64,000 bases of DNA, taken from the NCBI RefSeq assembly GCF_001310635.1, contig NZ_BAXR01000002.1, positions 124,001-188,000 of the forward strand, given 5' to 3'. Below the pieces are notes generated by a model. That model had not been told where the DNA came from. It worked only from the letters and a program-made list of their open reading frames with translations, and searched no databases. Positions 57,984 through 64,000 of this stretch are shown here, piece by piece. Made by a program: the position numbers and the translations under genes. The DNA is from Bacillus sp. JCM 19034. Lineage in GTDB: Bacteria; Bacillota; Bacilli; Bacillales; Bacillaceae_D. Within the stretch, counting starts at the first letter, position 1; every line of letters starts with the position of its first letter.

Positions 57984-59194
57984 ATGGAAGAGAAAAAAAC
58001 GTGGGACATTATATCGATTTCATCGATACCACTTGTAATGACATTAGGGAATTCAATGCTTATTCCAGTACTCCCACAAATTGAAAAAGAGTTAGGTATT
58101 TCATCTTTTCAAGTAAGTATGCTCATAACGGTTTATTCAATCGTTGCAATTTTATGTATACCAGTAGCTGGGTATATTTCCGATACAGTGGGAAGAAAAA
58201 AGGTCATTATCCCGAGCTTAATCATCACTGCAATTGGAGGAGCAATTTCAGCATTTGCTAGTTGGAAAATAAATGATCCTTACTCTGTACTTGTGTTTGG
58301 AAGACTATTACAAGGAATTGGTGCAGCAGGGGCATCACCGATTGTCATGCCACTTGTAGGGATATGTTTAAAGAAGAAAAAGAAGTGAGTAAAGGTTTAG
58401 GAATGATTGAAACAGCAAATACATTGGGAAAAGTGCTTAGCCCGATTTTAGGAGCATCACTTGCATTAATTGTATGGTATATGCCTTTTGTGGCTATACC
58501 AATATTTTGTCTAATCTCCATTATCGCCCTATGCTTGCTCGTAAAGGAACCTAAAATGAAGGAGAAACCTTTAAAGTTTAAAGCATTTATTAAGAGTGTG
58601 ATTGTCATATTTAAACGTGAAGGCAGATGGTTATATGCTGTCTTTATTATTGGTGGAATTTGTATGTTCGTTTTATTTGGGGTGTTGTTTTATTTATCCG
58701 ATTTATTAGAGAAGACCCATCAAATTGATGGGATAAAAAAAGGAATTATACTTGCTATACCATTGGCAGCCCTTTGTTGTGCCTCCTTTGCAACTGGGAA
58801 GGTAATTGGTCAGGATAAGAAAAAAATGAAGAGAATGACAACATTTGGTATCAGTTTAATAATTGTTGCCCTGTTTTCAATGTCGTTTTCTAAAGATATT
58901 TATTTATTATTAACAGCATTATTGGTAAGTGGTATAGGGATTGGAATTGCCTTACCGAGCTTAGACGCTTTTGTTACAGAAGGGGTTGAAATGGCACAAC
59001 GAGGTTCAATTACTTCTCTTTACAGCAGTATGAGATTCTTAGGAGTTGCCTTAGGCCCTCCGGTATTTTCGCTTTTAATGAAAACGACTCATGTTTTCAC
59101 TTTTTTGTTAAATACAGGTTTGTGTATCATCGCTTTAGTCGTTACGTTATTGATGATTAAACCAGAACAAAAGATAAAGGTAACATGGGATTAA
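57984..59194 (+). CDS. MFS drug-efflux-type transporter (frameshifted)
   Basis: ATG 57984 after GGATGGAGGAG. Twelve membrane segments with the MFS loop motif GYISDTVGRKKVIIPSLI after helix 2, FGRLLQGIGAAGASPIVMPL for motif C, and the cytoplasmic link EEKEVSKGLGMIETANTLGK. A missing base at about 58363 splits it (VG, then D-M-F-K-E-E-K-E); restored length about 404 residues. Resembles Bacillus Blt/Bmr-type and TetA(L)-like exporters; substrate unknown. Confidence 0.9.
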
Positions 59195-59341
59195 TTGAAA
59201 ACAAAAATGAATAGTAGTTTTTTTCTATGTAAGACATGGTAAAATTCGATGAAAATAGTTTGTCGTAAATAGATTAGAGATCAAAGGAGTATAAAGGGAG
59301 AACTAAGGGAGATGTAGATTATCTAAAAGGAAGAGCACAAG

Positions 59342-59384
59342 AGCCCTGTTCATAACAATGCTATGTAACGGGCTAGCTGCATGC
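59342..59384. terminator. Hairpin between MFS and ytkD genes
   Basis: AGCCC, GTT and CATA segments pair with TATG, AAC and GGGCT across 59342-59384. No T-run follows directly. Could be the end of the MFS transcript or a leader structure of ytkD. Confidence 0.4.
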
Positions 59385-59433
59385 TTTTCATAACTAGCTC
59401 TACGTCTTTCTTATGGAAGGTGGTAACAAAAAA

Positions 59434-59904
59434 ATGATTCCGTACTTAGATCAAATAGGGAGTCTTGTAAAAGTTAGACTTGGTGAAGCATATCTAGTTG
59501 AACCTGGACATGTTTTGATCTTCTGTCGATTTAAGGATAAATGGTTGCTCACCAACCATCGTTTAAGAGGATTGGAGTTTCCGGGGGGGAAAAAGGAGCA
59601 AGGGGAAACGCTTTTAGCTGCAGCTGCTCGTGAAGTATGGGAAGAAACAGGTGCAACGTGCTCTAGCCTTACGTATTGTGGATATTACATTGTAAGTGAA
59701 GAAAGCAATCAGTTTCTAAAGGCGATTTATTTTGCTGAAATTGAAGAGATTCAGATGAAAGCACATTTGGAGGAAACAACAGGTCCAGTTTTGCTATCAA
59801 ATTTACCTGAGAATATTCAAGAAGATGAGCGATACAGCTTTATTATGAAGGATGACGTTTTACCAGCAACAATCAATTGGTTAAAAGAGAAAGGTTATAT
59901 ATAG
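59434..59904 (+). CDS. ytkD: Nudix nucleoside triphosphatase YtkD
   Basis: ATG 59434 after GGAAGGTGG; 156 residues, intact. The N-terminal stretch and LLTNHRLRGLEFPGGKKEQG, then AAREVWEETGATC (Nudix box) match Bacillus YtkD, which hydrolyses 8-oxo-dGTP and related nucleotides and protects against mutation. Its stop codon is directly followed by the ytmA start (TAG then ATG), so the two are coupled. Confidence 0.9.
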   Translation: MIPYLDQIGSLVKVRLGEAYLVEPGHVLIFCRFKDKWLLTNHRLRGLEFPGGKKEQGETLLAAAAREVWEETGATCSSLTYCGYYIVSEESNQFLKAIYFAEIEEIQMKAHLEETTGPVLLSNLPENIQEDERYSFIMKDDVLPATINWLKEKGYI

Positions 59905-60675
59905 ATGATTGTAAGTCAAGTCTATTTGCATTCGCTAAACCCTGCCATTCATTTATCAGAAATTACATACTTAAGCCAACAGTTACATGTGAAAGCATAT
60001 ATGGCTATCCCTAAAAAAGCTCATAAATTACCTGGATTACTATATTTACGAGGTGGGATAAAAAAAGTAGGCATGGTTAGAATTGAACGGGTAATACAAT
60101 GGGCATCAGAGGGAATGATTGTACTTGCCCCTTTTTACCGTGGAAATGAAGGCGGTGAAGGTCGAGAGGATTTCTGTGGAGAGGATCGCTTCGATGCTAT
60201 AACAGCGTTTGATGTGCTTGCATCACTCGATCTTGTTGATGAAAATTCCATTCATATTGTTGGATTTTCACGTGGTGGAACAATGGCATTGTTAACAGCC
60301 CTTGAACGCCATCATGCAAAAACTGTTACTTGTTGGAACGGTGTTTCAGACATGAAGCTCACATATGAAGAACGAATTGATCTAAGAAGAATGATGAAGC
60401 GTGTGATCGGTGGCACACCAAATAAGTACCCTGAACGATACGAATGGAGAACACCACTGCATGAAATAAATCGGTTACAATCGAAACTATTAATTATCCA
60501 CGGTTTCTTGGATAAGCATGTATCGGTTGAACATTCTTTTCGCTTAAAAAAACAATGTGATATATGGAATAAACATGCTGAATTTTGGCTTTATCCGACT
60601 TTTGAACATCAATTTCCGGATGTTGCTCAAAAAAGAGTTCTTACAAATGCAGCAACCTGGATGAAACAGACTTAA
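59905..60675 (+). CDS. ytmA: Alpha/beta hydrolase YtmA (prolyl-oligopeptidase-like)
   Basis: ATG immediately follows the ytkD stop. 256 residues, intact. GLLYLRGGIKKVGMVRIERV, LAPFYRGNEGGEGREDFCGE, nucleophile serine in GFSRGGTMALL, RRMMKRVIGGTPNKYPERYE, aspartate in IIHGFLDKHVS, histidine in TFEHQFPD. All agree with B. subtilis YtmA, an uncharacterised S9-like serine hydrolase. Cytoplasmic. Confidence 0.9.
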   Translation: MIVSQVYLHSLNPAIHLSEITYLSQQLHVKAYMAIPKKAHKLPGLLYLRGGIKKVGMVRIERVIQWASEGMIVLAPFYRGNEGGEGREDFCGEDRFDAITAFDVLASLDLVDENSIHIVGFSRGGTMALLTALERHHAKTVTCWNGVSDMKLTYEERIDLRRMMKRVIGGTPNKYPERYEWRTPLHEINRLQSKLLIIHGFLDKHVSVEHSFRLKKQCDIWNKHAEFWLYPTFEHQFPDVAQKRVLTNAATWMKQT

Positions 60676-60726
60676 AACAAACTCTTATAAACTTTAAATG
60701 TTATTTAGCGATTTTTTTGAATAAGG

Positions 60727-60756
60727 TTGACATTATATGATAATATGCGATATGAT
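60727..60756 (+). promoter_or_regulatory. SigA promoter of the metK transcript
   Basis: TTGACA (60727-60732), 18-base spacer, TATGAT (60751-60756). Transcription would start at about 60763, just before the SAM riboswitch. Confidence 0.8.
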
Positions 60757-60772
60757 ATGCGTCGAACGGATA

Positions 60773-60885
60773 CTCTTATCCCGAGTTGGCGGAGGGACAG
60801 GCCCAAAGAAGCCCAGCAACCATCACTTAATAGCCAAGAGTGAAAAGGTGCTAACCTGCAAGGCGTATGCTTGAACGATAAGAGG
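60773..60885 (+). ncRNA. SAM-I (S-box) riboswitch
   Basis: Closing helix P1: CTCTTATC (60773-60780) with GATAAGAG (60877-60884). Between them are the S-box consensus segments: CGAGTTGGCGGAGGGAC, AGGCCC then GAAGCCCAGCAACC, and AAGGTGCTAACCTGCAAGGC. Binding of S-adenosylmethionine should favour the downstream terminator and stop metK transcription, so the product of metK represses its own synthesis. Confidence 0.96.
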
Positions 60886-60902
60886 CAAAAAGGTAAACAA
60901 TC

Positions 60903-60942
60903 AAACCCTTTTTCCTCTTTGAGGATGAAAGGGTTTTTTATT
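60903..60942 (+). terminator. Riboswitch-controlled terminator
   Basis: AAACCCTTTTTCCTC pairs with GAGGATGAAAGGGTTT, followed by a T-run. It stands between the S-box and metK and is the expression platform. Confidence 0.88.
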
Positions 60943-61135
60943 TAGATCTTAGGATTAAAATAAAGCCTTTGTGAGGGAATGCTAGCAAGTTCGCCATCAA
61001 GTAATATGATGGAATTCTTATCGTTTCGTGTAAAACCCTTAAGAAGGAAATTCCCAAATTTTTAATCGGAATGAGTGCCGTCGCAAAAAAAGCACATGCT
61101 ATATGAAGAAGCTGTGCGAAGGAGGAAGAAAAAAG

Positions 61136-62340
61136 ATGACAGAATTTAGTAGCCGTCGATTATTTACATCAGAATCAGTAACGGAAGGACACCCGGATAA
61201 GATTTGTGATCAAATTTCTGATGCAATTCTAGATGAGATTTTGAAAAGTGATCCAAATGCAAGAGTAGCTTGTGAAACGTCTGTAACGACTGGACTAGTT
61301 TAGTAGCAGGTGAAATTACAACGAGTACATATGTTGATATTCCAAAGGTTGTTCGCGACACGATTAAAGAAATCGGTTATACACGAGCAAAGTACGGATT
61401 TGATGCAGAAACGTGTGCTGTATTAACTTCAATCGATGAGCAATCTGCTGATATTGCTCAAGGAGTTGACGAAGCGTTAGAGGCTCGTGAAGGACAGATG
61501 ACAGATGAAGAAATTGAGGCCATTGGTGCTGGTGACCAAGGTTTAATGTTCGGTTATGCAAACAATGAAACGAAGGAATTAATGCCTTTACCGATTTCAT
61601 TAAGTCATAAGCTTGCACGTCGCTTAACAGAAGTTCGTAAAGAGGAGATTCTCCCTTATTTACGTCCAGACGGTAAAACTCAAGTAACGGTAGAATATGA
61701 TGAAAATGATCATCCAGTACGAGTTGATACGATTGTTATTTCAACCCAACATCATCCTGAAGTAACATTAGAGCAAATTCAACGTAATCTGAAAGAGTAC
61801 GTCATTAATCATGTTGTTCCCGCCGATTTGATTGATGAAAATACGAAATATTTTATTAATCCTACCGGCCGATTTGTCATTGGGGGACCTCAAGGTGATG
61901 CTGGGTTAACAGGTCGTAAAATCATAGTTGATACGTACGGTGGATATGCACGACATGGTGGTGGAGCTTTCTCTGGAAAAGATGCAACGAAGGTTGATCG
62001 TTCAGGTGCATATGCTGCACGTTACGTCGCGAAGAATATCGTTGCAGCTGGACTTGCTGATAAGTGTGAAGTTCAATTAGCCTACGCAATTGGTGTGGCA
62101 CAACCTGTATCTATTTCGATTAATACATTTGGTACAGGGAAAGTGAGTGAAGAAACACTTGTATCACTCGTACGAGATCATTTTGATTTACGTCCTGCTG
62201 GTATTATAAAAATGCTTAATCTACGCCGTCCAATTTATAGACAAACAGCAGCGTACGGGCATTTTGGACGAACTGATGTTGAATTACCATGGGAGCTAAC
62301 TGATAAGGCTGAGTTGTTAAAAGAAAATGCAGGTATATAA
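61136..62340 (+). CDS. metK: S-adenosylmethionine synthetase (frameshifted)
   Basis: ATG 61136 after [27 protein letters not shown] (methionine and ATP site), then after a missing T at about 61301 the frame resumes as [40 protein letters not shown] and [19 protein letters not shown] follow. Restored length about 401 residues, normal. Makes SAM from methionine and ATP and is essential in nearly all bacteria, so the frameshift is almost certainly a sequence error. Confidence 0.96.
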
Positions 62341-62342
62341 AC

Positions 62343-62378
62343 TAAAAGCTAACGTTCTTGATGAATGTTAGCTTTTTA
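62343..62378 (+). terminator. Terminator after metK
   Basis: AAAAGCTAACGTTC pairs with GAATGTTAGCTTTT around a 5-base loop, then TTTT. Confidence 0.92.
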
Positions 62379-62454
62379 ATTTGAACGATAGGTTCGTTGC
62401 TAACGAATGTCAATAACGTGATAAGGGTACACTAGCATTTAGGAGGTGAGTAAA

Positions 62455-62604
62455 ATGGCTGAAGATGTACTTTGCGAAGTGGATAATTGTGTTTATTGGG
62501 CTGAAGGAAATAAATGTGAGGCTGAACGCATTTACGTTGTAAGTCACCGTGAGCATGCCGAGCGTACGGAAGAGACAGACTGTAAAACGTTCAAACCACA
62601 TTAA
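62455..62604 (+). CDS. DUF1540 cysteine-rich protein
   Basis: ATG after AGGAGGTGAG; 49 residues, intact. VLCEVDNCVYWAEGNKCEAE has the C-x5-C-x8-C spacing of DUF1540, and a fourth cysteine lies in TDCKTFKPH. The four cysteines suggest a small metal-binding protein; function unknown. Flanked by terminators, so a single-gene transcript. Confidence 0.85.
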   Translation: MAEDVLCEVDNCVYWAEGNKCEAERIYVVSHREHAERTEETDCKTFKPH

Positions 62605-62615
62605 TTAATAGGAAT

Positions 62616-62665
62616 TGATTAGATAAACCCATTTAGACGAAAGCTTCTGTGGGTTTATCTAATCA
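62616..62665. terminator. Bidirectional terminator, perfect 16-bp stem
   Basis: TGATTAGATAAACCCA and TGGGTTTATCTAATCA are perfect reverse complements around an 18-base loop. It lies between the convergent DUF1540 gene and the glycosyltransferase gene. Confidence 0.88.
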
Positions 62666-62721
62666 TACAGATATATGGTTATTATTGATAATAATAATCA
62701 ACTTTATGCAGAAATGTTTAA

Positions 62722-63855
62722 TTAAGCGAGATGTTTTCTCTTTTTTTCAGTATAGGCTACTAATTCATATTGCTCTAATAAATGGTCAAAAATGGCTTCC
62801 CATGATTGAGTAAGGGCATACGAACGGGCACGCTGCTCGAATTGCTGGCGTTTATTTGGATTCTGTAATAATTCGGAAATAGCGTTTATAAAGCTACTCG
62901 TATTTTTTGCTTCACAAACAATACCAGTTTTATCATGTTCGACAATCTCACAGACGCCACCTTTGTTCGAGACGATTGCAGGTGTACCTGATGCTAGAGA
63001 CTCTAACACAACGTTACCAAACGTTTCTGTCGTGGAAGGGAAAACAAATAAATCTGCACTAGCATAAACAGAAGCAAGCTCTTCTCCTTGTAAATAGCCA
63101 GTAAAAGTAATTGGTTCACTATGGAATTCTTCTTTCATTTCATTTAGTAACGGACCGTCTCCTACAATTACCCATTCAACATGTCGTTTCAATTCAGATG
63201 GCAACTGTTTAATAACTTTTCGTAATGTTGTTATATCTTTTTCGGGTGCAATTCTTCCGACATAAAGTAATTTGAACTTATCATTAGACGGTGCTGCTTT
63301 TTTGTTTGGATTGTATAAAGAACAATCTACTCCTCTTTTCCATAAATCTACTGAGGTGAATCCTTTGTTTAACAAATGCTCTTTCGTTTCAAGCGAAGGA
63401 ACAAAGGTTTTCTCGAAGCTAGAATAAAACCACTTAACGTATTTCCAAAGCATATCAGACATAAATAAAAGCTTATAGTAGCGTAAATAATGGTCAAAAT
63501 GTGTGTGATATGACCCAACCATTGGAATGTTATATTTTTTACCGTAATAAAGACCAGTTAAGCCAATATTAAACGGTGTCGTGATATGAATGAGATCGGG
63601 TTTAAATGCTTCAAGCCTTTGTTTAAGCTTGATAATATTTGGGACAGCCATTCTACACTCAGGATAGAGAAAAAAAGGAAAACTAGTAAAGGCATGAATA
63701 TTACTGGCAAATGGGTTTTCCTTTTCAATCGAATCAGGAACGAATAGTTGATAAGGAATGCTTCTTCGATCAAGGTGAGAGACAAAACGACGTAATGTTC
63801 GAGCAACTCCATTTACTTGAGGGACATACGTATCTGTAAATAATGATAATCGCAT
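62722..63855 (-). CDS. Glycosyltransferase family 4 (mannosyltransferase-like)
   Basis: ATG 63855 after AGGAGGAATTTG; 377 residues, intact. GT-B fold: N-terminal acceptor domain FTDTYVPQVNGVARTLRRFV, HITTPFNIGLTG, SYHTHFDHYLRYY. C-terminal nucleotide-sugar domain: LLYVGRIAPEKDITTL, VIVGDGPLL, FVFPSTTETFGNVVLESLAS with the conserved E-x7-E. Similar to GDP-mannose alpha-mannosyltransferases and Bacillus glycolipid enzymes. Acts at the inner membrane face, probably on a lipid acceptor. Lies downstream of, and likely co-transcribed with, a PAP2 phosphatase. Confidence 0.9.
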   Translation of the reverse strand: MRLSLFTDTYVPQVNGVARTLRRFVSHLDRRSIPYQLFVPDSIEKENPFASNIHAFTSFPFFLYPECRMAVPNIIKLKQRLEAFKPDLIHITTPFNIGLTGLYYGKKYNIPMVGSYHTHFDHYLRYYKLLFMSDMLWKYVKWFYSSFEKTFVPSLETKEHLLNKGFTSVDLWKRGVDCSLYNPNKKAAPSNDKFKLLYVGRIAPEKDITTLRKVIKQLPSELKRHVEWVIVGDGPLLNEMKEEFHSEPITFTGYLQGEELASVYASADLFVFPSTTETFGNVVLESLASGTPAIVSNKGGVCEIVEHDKTGIVCEAKNTSSFINAISELLQNPNKRQQFEQRARSYALTQSWEAIFDHLLEQYELVAYTEKKRKHLA

Positions 63856-63875
63856 CAAATTCCTCCTTAATTACT

Positions 63876-64000
63876 TTACATAAATGGTAATTGAATGAAT
63901 AAAACATAACTTAAAATTGCAGATATTCCTCCTAGTGTGGCACCAGCTAATACATCAGATGGGTAATGAAGGCCAAGCACAATTCTTGATAAACCAACGA
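63876..64000 (-). CDS. PAP2-family phosphatase, C-terminal part (gene runs off the right edge)
   Basis: The last 40 codons on the minus strand carry the third PAP2 motif S-R-x-x-L-G-x-H-Y-P-S-D (SRIVLGLHYPSDVLAGATLG), with the catalytic histidine and aspartate, then a final membrane segment and a stop at 63876. Members remove phosphate from lipid or undecaprenyl pyrophosphate intermediates. It ends 21 bases before the glycosyltransferase start, so both probably share a transcript for glycolipid or envelope work. Confidence 0.88.
   Translation of the reverse strand, partial: VGLSRIVLGLHYPSDVLAGATLGGISAILSYVLFIQLPFM

Overview
The window reads as the chromosome of a low-GC, Gram-positive Bacillaceae member, possibly an alkaliphilic soil Bacillus relative. 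The evidence is A+T-rich DNA, AGGAGG ribosome binding sites with frequent TTG/GTG starts, cre-type catabolite sites, an S-box (SAM-I) riboswitch before metK, and Bacillus-type proteins (YtkD, YtmA, YwpF, YesL/YesM/YesN, YuxH, DUF1540). No rRNA, tRNA or CRISPR array was seen. A dominant technical feature is that about 25 otherwise ordinary genes, including metK, are split by frameshifts. Where the junction can be resolved, most are explained by one missing base, often in a short homopolymer. I treat these as probable sequence errors, give merged coordinates and note each junction.

Layout. 0-9 kb: end of kynureninase with a divergent TetR regulator and tandem operator palindromes, a FAH-hydrolase/DinB fusion protein, a metallophosphoesterase, and an MMPL exporter followed by a two-component system and a small membrane protein. 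9-14 kb: a transposase remnant, a Nudix hydrolase, and a minus-strand ECF sigma / PadR / FtsW-like operon with its own ECF-type promoter. 14.1-19.5 kb: an accessory array of single, same-strand genes (HAD phosphatase, aminoglycoside-phosphotransferase-like kinase, Nudix, membrane protein, methyltransferase, small conserved protein, broken GNAT/hydrolase chimera). Related intergenic repeats separate most of them, and a tyrosine-recombinase remnant lies inside; this resembles a gene-cassette array. A 5'-truncated IS3-family element closes it.

20.7-28.2 kb: a YesM/YesN-type two-component system with a sugar ABC transporter (cre site, lipoprotein binding protein, two permeases, YesL). 28.2-36 kb: dicarboxylate/amino-acid symporter, AraC regulator, glutamate dehydrogenase, LysR regulator, O-acetylhomoserine sulfhydrylase, and an M23 peptidase with two peptidoglycan-binding domains.

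36.3-51.6 kb: a hemicellulose locus that fits intracellular use of beta-(galacto)(gluco)mannan oligosaccharides: GH42, LacI regulator, cellobiose/mannobiose 2-epimerase, two GH113 mannanases/mannosidases, ROK sugar kinase, mannose-6-phosphate isomerase, CE7 acetyl esterase, SDR, GH36 alpha-galactosidase. Epimerase, GH113 hydrolysis, deacetylation and degalactosylation would yield mannose, then mannose-6-P by the kinase and fructose-6-P by the isomerase. A shared 13-bp motif downstream of three promoters is a candidate LacI-regulator operator. A chemoreceptor with an upstream cre-like site follows.

54-64 kb: a divergent pair of membrane-anchored Mrr-like nuclease-fold proteins, PatB/MalY aminotransferase, YwpF, an MFS exporter, ytkD-ytmA, SAM riboswitch-metK, a DUF1540 protein, a GT4 glycosyltransferase and a PAP2 phosphatase.
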